64,000 bases of DNA from Paracyclopina nana (lineage: Eukaryota > Arthropoda > Copepoda > Cyclopoida > Cyclopettidae). The notes below the pieces were generated by a model. It saw nothing but the letters and a program-made list of their open reading frames with translations, searched no databases and had not been told where the DNA came from. Both the position numbers and the translations under genes were made by a program. Below, piece by piece: positions 1-12,747 of the stretch. The DNA lies in contig JAGUCH010000009.1 in NCBI GenBank assembly GCA_019096065.1, positions 1,746,001 through 1,810,000 on the forward strand, given 5' to 3'. Every line of letters starts with the position of its first letter. The first letter of the stretch is position 1.

Positions 1-3000
1 CTGCGTTCACCTAAGCTTGCAGAATACTCTCTGCTTTCTTCTCTGAAGCGCGATAGGATGATAAGCAGTGTAGATGATCGGCTCAGTGATCCAAATTGCG
101 TTGTGGCAACAAAGTGCCAATTTGACATAAATCATGTAGGAGGAGGAGGGCTACCCTTGTCAAAAGTTCAGCTTTTGCTACAGAACTTGCTCATTCGGAA
201 AAGACCCTTACTTTTTTTACTTACTTGCGAGGAGTAAAAATGAGTTTTAGCTACTTTTACTCCTACCTCTCTATTCTCTTTGGGTAACTGTGTGGTTATC
301 CTTGGGGACAACTGCTTTCTAGTTTCAGCCCTTCCGTAGAAGTGTTTTACGCAATAAAGAAAAATACATTTGAGTTGACTTGCATTTTTGGCGTGTGTGT
401 GCGCGCCTTACGAAAGTAGAAGGTTGAGCCTGCATTAATTATTTAAAAAGAGGTTGGTACAATGCAACCATCTTCGAGGTTTAGCAGTAAAAGCCTTAAC
501 GCTATAAAGGCAAGCCAAGTTAGTGTGGCGACAATCGTGACAAGTTGTTGTAATCATAATTAAGGACACACTATGCCATTCTATGGTATATTAAGGATTG
601 TCTATAAGTATACAGCTGTAAAAAGCGACAGGGGCTAATATTAAAAATGCTAAATGGTTAGCTCAACTCTTTAGTGGAGTATTTCAGCTAGGAATACCTA
701 AATCATGCTTTGGCAAAGCATGGCCGTAATTTCCAGAAAAGCAACTTGTTAATTCTCGAAAAATAGCTCGAAACGCCAAAAAATGTCGTTATTTGGCATA
801 TTTTGACCGCATCTAGCAACGCTCTGTTAACCCATCTCTACCGTAGCGCCACCAGCTGAATAGCGGAAAATTTTCGAAATAAATTCTTTTTATAAATAGC
901 AAAAGTTCTGTTTGCGCTTGAGGTGGATTTTAAAAGCTACCTTAATTGTTCGTCTAGCTTTTTGTTTGCTCTCAGTCTTAGCAGAAGCTATAGCTTGACA
1001 AACTGTTTTTTTAAGCAGAGCCTTTCTTCACTTACGTAGCTCGTGCAACTAAAGCTATATAGCTTCTGCGGCGCAGCTATGTCAGATAGACAGGCCAAAG
1101 TCAATTAGTTTTCCAACTGGGACCGAACTCTAACACTTTAGGGGAAATCTACGTGACCAGCAAGCGTCAAAATTGTGGGTTCGAACTGAAGATACACTAA
1201 TAGGATGGACAGACTTCGGGCTAACTTTGCCACTCTTTCTTCCAGTATCTCCTCGACCAGCGTTTTTTACCAAATCCACCGTAGTTGGAGTATCATATGA
1301 AGAGCCAACTTTTCTTCTACATAGAAGGATCAAAGAAACTCGATTTTCCCCAGCTAGCTTGCTTAAGCTTGAGCTGTTGCGGGCTAAATAATATGGTCTA
1401 AATCGAAGGCTAATTTCCCTTGATATGCAGATTTGTTTTACACAACAAGAGGTTTTTTTCCGCGAAAACTCGATAGCTAATTTTGTAGTGTATGGTGTAA
1501 ATATAGCCGTGGGGGAATGTCTAGTTAGGGAAAAATGTCGTGACACCATGATTCAAAAGTATTGGATGCATTTTGTGTGCCACGACGACTACTTTTACAA
1601 TATATATTGTACAGTAACGCATTCTTCCATTCAATCAATGCAGTGTGGTATATCATTGTACTCGGTATATATATGCTGCGCTGTAGTAGCTGCAAGAGGG
1701 AACTTTCTTGGCAAAAGTAATCAATTCTACCAATCTGGATGTGGAATTTGATTATTTTATGGAACTACGACTGTGGCAAATTACTTTGATAACGGATGCG
1801 TGTGTATCAGAACAGTAGTAGATCATTATATGTATTTTATACCTCTTACACAAATGTGATACCAGCATACTACACATTGAAAACCAATTAAACTTTAGCC
1901 CAGGCTACGAAAAAATCCGCCTCAAATGATTAATTTTATGCGAAGCTGCTGTGGATGAATTTGCTAATCTATCAATCATCCTTCACAAGCAGTCTTATGT
2001 GGGGTATGTATACATAGGAAAATATAGAACAATGGTTGAAGCAGGGCACACTATCAAAGGCAAAAAGAAAGCAATTGAGGGAAACGAGGGGAAAATTGAA
2101 ATTTTGCATGCTCTCTTCAAAATTGTGAAATTCTCAGCTTACATAGACACTCAGCAATAGTTTGCGTGTACTGCAAGTAAATACAGGAGAATCCAATTAA
2201 TTAGTAAAGTTGGCATTAAAATAGTGACAGAAAGCCTTCCTCCCGATCATTTCCTAATTTCCTGGAAGAAATCCTAGTGCAAGGTGTTCCATCAATCCTT
2301 GAGCCTTCTCATGCGACATCAGGAAAGAAAACACGCAATCAATTGGGAATCACGCAAATATGTACAAGTTGTACAACTAGAATGCTATACATTGCTACTG
2401 AGTGGGGTCCCACCACAACCACAACAATAAACTCAATCTCAGCTTTAAAAAAAGGGTTGAACAGCAAAATAATCTTCCATTGTACTTAGAGTAAGGGTTG
2501 AAAAAATGTGTCAGCTAATAGGAAGTGCTAATAATAAACAAAGCCACCCCTATATAGCTTTCTTAATTAGCTTCCATTTACCTTGTTCCGCATCCCTATT
2601 CCCAGATAATAGGGTGTACTATACATACACCTAGGTACAAACAATGCACAATTACGTCCACTAAAGAGCAACAACCCATTCTCTGGTTTTTTGACCCCAT
2701 TTTGATGTGGCCTATATTTATAGCTTTACGTATTTATAATATAGGTTGTTTAGGAGAAGGCCAATGACTGCAGCTTATCAAGGTTGTACAAGAGGCCTTC
2801 TTTCTGGCTTTTTTCGACGTACCACAAATAAGCCGACCAAAAGACGGATTTTGACCCTTGAGAACTGGCTTAGTATTAAGAACATGTATACCAGTATAGT
2901 GAAATACCAGGAAATGACGAAATCGCTGGTCATTAAAAAGCAACAGGCAATCATGATAGAGCTTTGCATTCGCTTTTTATTCGGTGTGATTCATAGAGGT

Positions 3001-6000
3001 CATTTTCGAAGTGCTCCAATGTCGTAAAAGGCCACAAAGGTCAGGTGCATAAAGGAGGCCTTTTTGATTGCCTCGCAAAAAGCCAGGAATTGGGTAAAAA
3101 TAAAGCCCTGTAGATTCTGTTGTGGTGTGGTATTTTCTCAATAAATCTTCGCCAATGAGTGCAAAAAAGACGAATGGCTCGGGGGGAAATCACTAACACA
3201 CAACCAAAACACACATAATATAAAAGAATGTAGCCTAGAAGAACCAGAGCATCTAATTCCAAAGCGTCTTTGTTGGCTGGTGCTCGTCTCTCAAAAATAG
3301 ACCCCAAATGTTTTCCACGAGCCAAAACAAGTAGCAGTAAATTGATTTGCCAAGAAAGGAGTCTAGGGGGTCATGTAATCTATTGTTTGCTGTGCATGTG
3401 CACAATTGACATATCGTTTCTACTCCTCGTGAAAAATGGGTTTTCCCCCTTTTTTCTCCCCTCAAACAATTAAGTTCATATGCAGTGAGTAGTGCAGCAT
3501 AGCATATAGTAAAAATTATGCAAATCACCCCAGAAAGGAATTACTTCCAAAACTTCATAAGTCCTCTCTTCTTTTAAATTAAGATAACATGGATAAATGA
3601 GTTTAAGCCACTTTGTCCTCTGCAGTAGCAAACCTAGGAAATGGGCAGGCTGGAAGAGACTCTCTCAAAGGGCTGAGAAACTTGTAAAACTCGGTTATTT
3701 TGGGACCCAAAGCACTCAACGGAAAGAGCTAGTGCTATCAGAGAAGTACTTGAAGCTTCAGTTCCATTGGCAGTAATTAGCATACACAAGCTTAAATCAG
3801 TCAGAAAAGCTTCTAAGGCTCTTTCCTTCTATCATTTCATGTAAGAAGTGATTATCCAATTTTTTGAGGACCTATTGACATGGAAGAAGTGCTCTTGAGG
3901 ATCTGACACCACACTCCCCAATTATTGAAATAGATCCTATGCTTTGCTAATAAAATAGCCCCCCAAAAATACTCGAGGGCTCCTCGCTTTAAGCTCCTTT
4001 GTTGCTGCATTGAAGCAAGCTGACATGCTATGCAGTCGTATCAAGCTTTGAACAACCCATTTTTCTGGCTGAAACAGCAGCAGCAGTTTCATGCTTGTTC
4101 TTTTTTTTCACAGTTTCACCAACATCATCTAGCAGCAGCAGCAAACACAGAGAGAAAGAGAGCCCAGGCAATTAATTTTCACATAGTATAGTATACATGG
4201 AAGTAGCAGCAGCCAGTGAATCCCATTAGAAGAAAGTTTCTGCTCTCCACTACTTGAGAATGATCCATCAATGCCAGCCAAGAATCGCTATTTCGCGTAC
4301 AGCAGTAGCCTGTTGATGACAGCCAGATCGAAAATGGATTCAAACCAACACTTGCTTCACTTGTTCTGACCAATTTTTCTTCCCCCTTTTTTCCTTGGGC
4401 TCATCCATTTCTTAGAGTAGAGTGCATAGAAGAAAAATGGCTTCCAAGCATCAGCCCTAGTGCATATTGGTATTTTTAATCTTCGAAGCCAAGTTGGGTT
4501 GTCAAAAAAGCAACTTTGAAGATGCTTCTCCTCGTAGAATGACCTTGGCTACAGCTATACGCGCGAAGCAGACGAGAAACACGGCTACAGCGTCGCGAAA
4601 CACAAGTTCAAACATATAGAAAGGCACACAAACTTTGATGGTTGCGAGCTAAAACTTGACAGACCCCTTTATCCGATGTGTGGCCGTAAAGGCTGCTGCA
4701 AATGTCCAACAGAGTTATCTTTGATTTCCCCCACATGCTAGCTGCTGTTCAGCATTGTTTTCTGTGAAAAAAACCCAGCCCAAATGCAAATTGTGATGGA
4801 ACTAAAAAGGGACTATTTTAAGCTCCACTTGTTAGAGCGGAGGAAAAAAGCGCGGAGCCAATCAAATTGCCGGTATTTTATCAACAAAACCACGTGGCTC
4901 CAATTTCCGCTTCCTCTGAAAAACACACCGGTGCCGCCCATAATTTCTTCTTCAATCCTGGCGAGATTTGAGTGTAATTGGCTGTAAATATGTTTTGGCA
5001 CATGCTTGAATGGTTTTCCAAAGTGTCTGAAAACACTCTCTCAGCCGAAGAAAAGACCATTATTTGAATCCTCTATATGCGGCTTTTTCTCTGGCTGGAA
5101 TTCCTAAATCTCCGGCTAAAGCTCCGAAGGCCATGCTACCCTCCTTCCCCGAATTGGTAAATGGAGGATGAAAATTTTCCACCATGAAAATTCAATAGCC
5201 AAACAAAGAGCTTAACAGACAGTCGCGTGTGGTAATATTCGCCGCCAGCCAGCAAATGTGACTTTTTTACAAGCAGTCTGTGTATTGTGGTACATGTACT
5301 ATTTGGCATACATATGCATACCCAGTGTAAGTAGCACGACAACATTGCCATATATGCTAGCTACTGCGACGAAAAAGGACATGATGCTATTGTTTTGCAA
5401 ATACGATGTGCTCGCGGATGAATAAGGTCACTTCCTAGAAACTTCAATATTCCCTTCCATATGTCAGCAGCCACTTTTGGCCAGAAGATTTTCAACTCTT
5501 TTCTAGCATGCTGACACGGCTGATTTCAGGCATTTCTTGCCTTTATTCTATATGGCATAAAGAAGAATAGTCATGACACCAAACGAAACTGATTCATGAC
5601 ACCTTCAAAGCGTGCGTTGCTGGTTTTCTTTACCTCTAGCTCCTCTGGAACGGAAAGCTTGCAAAGCTAGTTGCGGTGAAGGTTGATACACTTGTGCGTA
5701 AATCTGAGAAATGTGAAAAAAAGTCAGGCATGTGAAGTGCCTTTTGCTGAGTGCGTTGCAAGCCAGGCCTTGCACAACAACTATTTCTGAGAGCGTTGTA
5801 ACTTCTTCAAATGCAAAATGACAAAGCTTCTAAGTAGTAAATGGAATAAGTTCTTTGTTGTTGCTCTCATATAGTACAAGCATCTTTTTCAATGAAGACA
5901 GCAGCGCAGAAAAAAGGGAGATGGCCTACAAAAAATTGCCATTTGCCCATATATCATTTGAGCAAAAAAGCGTGGAAAATTTCTTAGTATTCCTCGAGAG

Positions 6001-7115
6001 AGAGAATGCCATAGTAGACATTAGGATATGGCCTTATCCCCGAAAATGTGGACATTTTTCCTCCTCTGCCGGGCGATTTGCATATCAGATACACTTCTTA
6101 AAACGCCAAGCGGGAAGGATCTTGCTAATAAATTAAAATTATTGCCCGCGCCCATTTACTCAAGTCCATCTAGATAAGTGATGACACGAGGTTTTCTTTT
6201 CGTTTGCTTTCTAATTTTAGGCACTTCAAAACACGCGGACGACCAGCTCGCATCATCGGTTGGGGGTGGAGGGTATGCGTATACCACATCCTGTTTGGTG
6301 AAAGGTACATTAATTCCTTTGAATTTTCCGCGTGTTGACAAATGAAGCGTAATTAGTATATGAGGGGGGTCCATATGGTGGCATTCTCACAGCATTTTCG
6401 CTTATTACTATGACATTGTCTATAAATATTGCTGAAGGCTTTGTTGTACTCTGCCATTATGCTAAAGGCTTTCACTCTATATTATGATTGCTAAACAGCT
6501 TACGTAATGCCGTGCGATTAGAAATCTTTTTGTTGGCAACTTTTTATACAGCCCTACTAGCATGTCTTGTAGCTAGTCCGGAAATCAGTTAGACCCTAGG
6601 AGATATGACATTACTACTTCTGTAAATGTGTCTCTAGTACTACTATGGCAATACATTTGTTTACTAGCTCTCGTTTTTTGCTGGTGCTGATGTCCATGTA
6701 CTACATTAATAGCATTTGCAGCCCCGAGTAATGAGTGAAAGCATACATCATCATCATAATCATTTTTGCAGCCATCATGCTGGGAATGTAGCACATTAAT
6801 CGTGGTGTGTGTGTACATGGGTGTTGAATTTGTCAACACAGAGCACATTCCATTCTAGTTATGTGAGGGCTCATGCAATTATACAAAGAGACACAGACTT
6901 TCTCAAAGTTAAGTAATAATGTGGAAAATTGTTATTTCGCTGAATGCCACGATATCAACACGACTGCATCTTCAATAAATTAGGGCTTTCTAATCAAACG
7001 TTATTTTCACTGTCCCTGGGGAGATGGAACGGGAAAAATAGTGCTTTCATGAGGTCTGGAAGAGGATTTATCCGGACGGATGAGCATCTATTTAAAAGCT
7101 GAGCGGTTTTTTCAG
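1..7115. other. gene-poor stretch, probable long intron or upstream flank
   Basis: I see no exon here that I can support. The open frames are short, AT-rich and resemble no family. Because the first SCUBE-like exon at 7116 starts in the middle of a codon after a good acceptor, part or all of this stretch is probably intron of that gene, with its EGF and signal-peptide exons further upstream. The only structured element noticed is a copy of the dispersed GTGGCGCC-type repeat near 770-862. No tRNA could be supported. Confidence 0.5.
770..862. repeat. dispersed-repeat copy with GTAGCGCCACC end
   Basis: Contains AAACGCCAAAAAATG and, at 836-853, CTCTACCGTAGCGCCACC, both seen in other copies at 13.1, 24.7 and 37.0 kb. 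Degenerate. Confidence 0.45.
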
Positions 7116-8163
7116 TTCCCTGTGAGTCCGGAAATTATTGGAAGTGCGACGTGAGCAGCTGTGTGGCTTGTCCTCAAGGCTTCTACCAGCCTCAATGGGG
7201 CCAGACCTCATGCTGGCCATGCCCATTCAACACCACCACTGACTTTGAGGGAGCAAGTTCACCAGCTGAGTGCAAACGTGAGCCGGAGCAACATATATAG
7301 TATATATTCAGCAGATGAGCATCGCAAAATTAAATTGCAGGACACAAATGCCCTTTCTATGCAAAAGATGGCCTGGGAATCCTGGAATCGCCAAATTTTC
7401 CTGGAGACTATCCAGCTGGAGCAGAATGCCATTGGAGAGTGAGGCCAAATCGAAATAAGCGCGTGCTTGTCATCATCTCCAGCATCCACTTGGACGACGC
7501 TTGCGGCGACGTGCTCACCATCCGGAAAACGGGTTAATTCACAAGGCTGAAAATAGTTAGCATTTCGATTTCGTGCAACATATCTTTTGATTAGATCGAG
7601 CAAAAACTGGTGTGATTTACGAGACGTGCGAGAGCTCCGATGGCCCAGTGATTTTCACTGGTCACTCAAGAAACATTTGGATTGACTTTGTGGCCAACAA
7701 AAACTCATCAGGTCGTGGTTTCCAGATTTCCTTCTTGACAATAGAAGGTACGATTTTTTGCTAGTTATTGCATATCCAGGTGGCGCACAAAATGGACGCC
7801 TAAATGGAGCATATTTTTTCAGATGAGCTGGGCTACTTGGTGGACGCAATAGTTAATGAGGATAAAATAGACTCTTTTGATAGCAGGCCAAATAACATGT
7901 CACTCGAGGTAAGAAAATGATCTCGATCTTTAACGCAAGGTTCCTCTGCATAATCTCGCAACCTTTCATTGCAGGACAAGCATATATTATCGAGATTGCT
8001 TCTCCTACTCAACCCCAATTATTCGGCTGGGACGAGCAACGCCCGAAATAATCGACGTCCTTCGCGTAGAAAGAAGCCAATAATTAACGTCATAGAGGGA
8101 TCTCATGCAAACGATCAAGATTTGGATCAAGACGATCCAGACCTTCAACATCCTTTGACCTAA
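7116..8163 (+). CDS. SCUBE-like protein, C-terminal part (TNFR-Cys/GCC2-GCC3 repeat + CUB + conserved tail)
   Basis: Secreted or surface-tethered glycoprotein of the SCUBE type; vertebrate members act in extracellular signalling, for example Hedgehog release and BMP co-reception. Five exons: 7116-7277, 7341-7532, 7595-7747, 7823-7908 and 7975-8163, all with GT-AG borders and matching phases, giving about 259 visible residues. The first exon is a Cys-rich ephrin-receptor-like repeat of the C..C..CP.G.Y...G...C..CP pattern. Exons 2-3 form a CUB domain (ESPNFPGDYPAG, then ACGDVLTIRKT, then YETCESSDGP and RGFQISF), the same order as the SCUBE CUB domain. The last two exons match the short conserved helix region after the CUB domain in SCUBE, followed by a basic/acidic tail. 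The 5' end is missing: the visible part starts mid-codon, and no signal peptide or EGF exon was found upstream. AATAAA lies at about 8300. The donor GTTAAT at 7533 is non-standard. Family call firm; orthology to a particular SCUBE not tested. Confidence 0.82.
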
Positions 8164-8536
8164 CTCTACTGAAAACTGTGCTCCACTGCCCCTCACAACA
8201 TATGATGATAATTATGAAGACAAGCTTCATTATGATTGCTCCGGTGTTATTATACTGTACGTATCTCAGCACCAATCATTGGTTTTAAAGCCCTTTCCAA
8301 ATAAAAACAGACGTACTACTACTGCTACTCATAGCAAAAGTGCTTCACCTTTTGGCAGAGTCTAGCCAATGCTAAAATTTCACCTGGCCAGATCCGCTAG
8401 TTTGGGTCAGTTGATAGTAGTTCCCGACGGAATGCAGAGGATTCCAGAGAAACTACCGGAAAATCAGCTGACTTCTCTAGAATAAAACTCTATACTTCAT
8501 TGTACAGTTATTACAACAGCTAGAAAACCGTTCACC
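8164..8536. other. intergenic spacer with poly(A) signal
   Basis: 3' flank of the SCUBE-like gene, with AATAAA at about 8300, and presumed promoter or 5'UTR of the next gene. I see no coding exon and no clear TATA box. Confidence 0.5.
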
Positions 8537-10369
8537 ATGAGCTACGCCAAGTGTAGTCATGTCAGTTCACTTTGCTGACATTAATAATGAGCTAACTTGT
8601 GTGAAACTTCAGCATAGCCTACATTTGGAGCTGCTTAATTTGTCTGTACTGCATCAACCACACGTGAGGGATTCCAAATCACTTGTGTGTGTACACTTAA
8701 AATAATTCCATTTTTTCATTTTTCAAAAGACGAGCAGGCTTTTTAAAAGGTCCGATTACTGCAACGATCCTTTGGAGCCTTTTGGCAATGCCCTCAAGAA
8801 AGTGAAGCAATTGTCTGTATTTGCTGTATTTTTGGTCCTCACTTTTCTGGCTGCTGCTTTGAACCTTGCAATCAGGCTGATCAATTCAGTGCAACAGAAT
8901 AGCAACAACAATAACAACAACAATAATAACAACAACAACAACAACATGAACATGAATATGAACATGAATGGTAGAGCTTTGGATCTTGGCAAGAAGCCTT
9001 TCGTTCCCAAGTTTGACGAGGACTTTGGAACTTTTATGGAGCACGATCGGTTCAAAAGGTGGAGCACCTTATCTATAGCGGACTTTCCCAGATTCATGGA
9101 ATTTGAGGACTTTCTCAAATCCTCCTCTGCAGAATCGAAACAGTTCGAAAATGACGGGCCACTGAAGCCCAAAAAAGAAGTGCTGAACCTCATACAGCCA
9201 TATGGACGTGGAGGTCAACCAATGCAGCATAGCATTATGAAAAAGCCTTCAAAAGCAGCAAGGTATATATTTTTGCATAAGAAATTGCTGAAGCAAGTAA
9301 CGATCTTCATATTTTCAGTGCCAGTGCAAATCCCAGTGTGTACTCCATTCATCGTACGGTTATGGAGAACCTGAAAAAATTATGGCTTCGCACTCAAGGC
9401 AACTTTGATGGCAGTAAACGCAAGCCTGCAGGCTTTTCTCAGTATCTCAACTCGAGTGCTTACCACGTGATGGACATGCTACTCTCACCCATCAGACATG
9501 TGCACAACATCACCACGGAAATCCTGGAAGATTCCAGGAAGAAGATCCAGGAGGGCATGGAGACTTTCGGCAACATGACCGCCGAGGCCATTGAGGCCAG
9601 AAAGAACCAAACTGCGGAGGCCCTCGACGAGCTGCGGCCTCAAAAGGTATTGGAAAAAATCAACAACGTGACCTCGAGCCTGGTCAAGTCCGTTGTGGAG
9701 CCTCATATTGCATCTTTCAATAACATGACTTCAGACCTTGTCAAAAATGTGGTCGAGCCTCCACTCGAAAGTTTGAACAACATGACATTGACATTGATTG
9801 AGAGGCAGCGAAATCAGGCCCAGGAAACGCTCAGCAAAATCATATACGAGCCTCTCGACAAAGTCAAATCGGATTTGACCACCATCAAAGCTGCCATTGA
9901 GAACATCAACCCACAACACCTGCAAATGGCCCTCAAAGCCACTCCAATTTTGCTGCCATACATCATTGAGCATCATACGCCCAAATTGGACCAATTCCTC
10001 AAACCTGGCACGCCATTCAGCCTCGACGAGCTATTTAGCATCCACAAATCTCTCAAGGATCTCCACTTGTTCGTGGAAGCCATCCAAATGGACTTGGACC
10101 AGGAGCAAGCTCCCACTTTGGTCAAGTTGACCAAGCTGATTTTGGCCAAGAATGCAAAACTCATGGCTGAAATATTCGTGCTGATGATGAAGGCTGAGCG
10201 AAGCACGAGCAAAACTGTCGTACTTTCGACCGAGGATCTGGCTAAAATTGAAACTTTGATGGTCTCACCCAAAGACATTTATCTGCAGATGGCTCAAACG
10301 GAGGAGGAGAAAATCGATGAAGAATACCAAATTCAGCTGGGAACCGATGAATCCACACGAAAAAATTGA
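8537..10369 (+). CDS. unrecognised signal-anchored protein with poly-Asn run and NMT-containing repeats
   Basis: I do not recognise this gene. Two exons are well supported, 8730-9262 and 9319-10369, joined in phase (AG|T) across a 56-bp intron. A short first exon 8537-8560 (CACCATGAGC start context, donor GTCAGT) fits in phase and gives 535 residues, but it is tentative. A short basic N-terminus precedes one hydrophobic stretch (about residues 36-56, LSVFAVFLVLTFLAAALNLA), which suggests a type II anchor or uncleaved signal. A run of 14 Asn and an alternating Met-Asn stretch follow. The C-terminal 340 residues are charged and probably helical, with several N-glycosylation sequons. A 19-residue unit of the form VK.VVEP....NNMT..L occurs twice in tandem. 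AATAAA is near 10495. A luminal or extracellular amphipathic helical protein is an inference from composition. Confidence 0.65.
8899..8970 (+). repeat. AAC/AAT trinucleotide run coding poly-Asn and Met-Asn
   Basis: A run of AAC and AAT codons gives 14 consecutive Asn, then ATGAAC-type hexamers give alternating Met-Asn. It lies inside the coding exon, just after the membrane segment. Length variation between individuals is likely for such a tract. Confidence 0.85.
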
Positions 10370-11759
10370 CTTCTTACACAACATAATAATAAGCAAAAAG
10401 TCTCTTCACAAATACAGCATTCGTAAAGCTTTTTTTCCATTATGCTACGTATTTCTGTAATGAATACATTTTCCGCATATATCGTAATATGATGAATAAA
10501 GCATGAATGTAGTACGTAGTATCCTTGATATTGAACAGGCAGCAATATCTTTGCCATTTTTTGTTAATGCCCACGTCACGGTGCATAGAACCACTACATG
10601 TATAAGTAAGTAATCATGAATAAGTTTGTGTCAAAAGCCTGAAATTACCCGTCAATTTCGGTTAGGAGACCGCGCGGTTTTTCGTATATTTAGCCCAACA
10701 AGGACTTTATTGACGTCATTGCTCGCTGGCTATATATATGGGGAAAGTCTTAATATTTGCACCGAGCAAGCCCAAGGAAAAATGAATCGGACTGGAGGCA
10801 AAAAAGGGGCACACACGCGTACTGCAGAAAAGCTTTTCAGCCAGCTTAGAGAATTCGTAAAAGTCCTGACTTTGCGGCAATCAAATGGAGAGGACTTGTG
10901 TAGAAACTTGGAAAATCTTTGAGAGTGGTGTGTGCCAAGTCAACTTTTGTCCGCGTCCCACCATCACCACTATATAGAGAGAGAGATCCACTATGAGGGA
11001 AATTAGATTTCAGCTCGCACGATGGCATGTAATTCCATATACCATGTTCACCTTTATGCATATCCAATGGTATATAAGATACCATGCTCATAATTAGACT
11101 GAGCACTATACATACAAATATGAATGCTATGCTGCAGCCCACTGTGGACGCATTCATGATTTCCTATGATCTTTGTCTTGGTAGCTATAAATAAGCTTTA
11201 TAGGCCTACAGCCCAAAAGTTTGTGCTCGTTTCCCAACACTTTTATCTTATTCTCGATCGCTGTAATGTAGTATTCTGATATCGACTTTACCCACGAAAA
11301 AGCGAGTCTGATTTGGATAGAGGCGACCTTTGCCTAAAAATAAAGGTCAAACGGGCTTAAAAATAGCCAAACGAAAGTTGGGACCACAATATAGGTCTAT
11401 CGTTGCAAATGGAAGCAACCGCGAGATGAGCTAACTTTGCGCCTCTAAAAATGGACCATCGCAGCTAGTACATATTTCAGGTTCTTTTTTTAGCTGGATT
11501 TCATTACTAGGCACCCCATTTATATGGTGGTACATTGACATGCGAGAGTGCTGAGCAGATCCATTACCTATAAATAGATAGAAATGGCTTTTTCCCTAAA
11601 ATACCAAACGATCAGCCTAGTAACAGCTATATACCAGCGATGAAAAATGATTAGAAAGCCATGACTGCGTATGTCCGCATCATACATGAGAAATGTGTAG
11701 ATATGGTGTGTGTCCTCGCACCACACCCACTTTACAGTTTATCCTATTGTAGTAAGTTG

Positions 11760-11778
11760 TCTCTCTCTCTCTCTCTCA
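11760..11778. repeat. CT dinucleotide microsatellite
   Basis: Nine or so CT units in a row ending in CAGCTGAG. It lies about 1 kb upstream of the TNF-receptor gene, next to a GC-richer patch. A pyrimidine tract like this can serve as a GAGA-factor-type site on the other strand, but that is inference. Confidence 0.8.
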
Positions 11779-12240
11779 GCTGAGAAAGTCGAGAATGAAT
11801 GAAACGGGGATGCCGGCGAGCTCACGAGGCCTGAAAACCATGTAGTTCTACTACATGGACAGAAGAACAATTGCATAGCGTTGCACAGACGAAGAAGCTA
11901 GCGCTTTCGTCCCTTCGGAGTTGTAGCAGCTCTTCTTTTCGCAATGACGTCATTCGGTCGAGCCAGCTCGCACTCTTTGAATTCGAGTTAGGCCTCGTCA
12001 GGCCTCGGTTTACGTAGCCTCGGTCCGAGGCCGCCGAGGATGTTCGTTGAATGCCTAGTGTGCCACCCACACAACAGTGGCACGAAGAAGCATGCGGTTC
12101 AGACTTGGGCCGAGCAAACTTGCTCTCTACGGAAAAACCACCGAAAACCATTAAAAAATGTTTTTCTCATTGATGGAGCTGATGGCATATTTTTCAAGCG
12201 GAAATTACATACACCATTGAAATATTTAGGCCAAGCGTTT

Positions 12241-12322
12241 ACCAAAAAACGCCGAAAAGCACAAAGCGCGAATACATCCACTTCTGGTAATTCTGGCCCC
12301 GCAATTGTGGCGCCATCTAGAG
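12241..12322. repeat. dispersed-repeat copy with TGGCGCCATCTAGAG end
   Basis: ACGCCGAAAAGC, then ATCCACTTCTGG and TGGCCCC, then GTGGCGCCATCTAGAG. The order and spacing match the copy at 37.03-37.08 kb. Confidence 0.6.
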
Positions 12323-12747
12323 CGATACAGAAAAAACAATGGAAATCCCTTTAAAAAAGTTGCTGCAAAGCAAATCGATTTCTTGCCTAATAGCATTGAC
12401 AAATGCTATTAAAAAAAGTTTTGGCTGAAAGGCAATACTTTTAAGGCACAGTAATTATGGGTTGACTGTACTAAGCTGCATATCTTTTCGTATGGTTGCT
12501 TCCTCTATGGAGATACTATTTGTAGTGGTTAACAGACCGAGGCGCAAGAAAGCGCGCAAGTTTAGCTCCTCCAAACATCATGCATTGAGAGCGCGTAAAA
12601 AGCTTCTTTCTATACCAATCTGGCTGGCCATGAGTGAACATCAACCACGGCTACTTTCGCGAAAAACGTGAATCACCAAGCCTTGGCTGGGGGCCTTGTT
12701 CAAAGACACAAAACCTGAATCAGTGACTCATATTCCAAGGCTCAATC

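Larger units (their letters stand above)
10370..12747. other. intergenic region
   Basis: 2.4 kb without a supported gene. It holds the 3' end of the poly-Asn gene (AATAAA near 10495), a CT microsatellite at 11760-11778, a GC-richer patch at 11.8-12.1 kb that could be promoter for the downstream receptor gene, and a repeat-family copy at 12241-12322. The open frames here show no family features. Confidence 0.5.

Noticed and set aside
1170..1190. GGGTTCGAAC resembling a tRNA B box
   Set aside because: No A box at the right distance and no cloverleaf could be drawn.
1130..1549. 139-codon open frame on the minus strand
   Set aside because: No domain, overlapping open frames on both strands, AT-rich intron-like setting and no splice partners.
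7161..7442. 93-codon ORF across the SCUBE exons
   Set aside because: Wrong frame; the correct frame gives the Cys repeat and CUB domain with splice sites.
11822..12151. 109-codon minus-strand ORF in a GC-richer patch
   Set aside because: No family signature and no joining exons; more likely promoter sequence of the TNFR gene.
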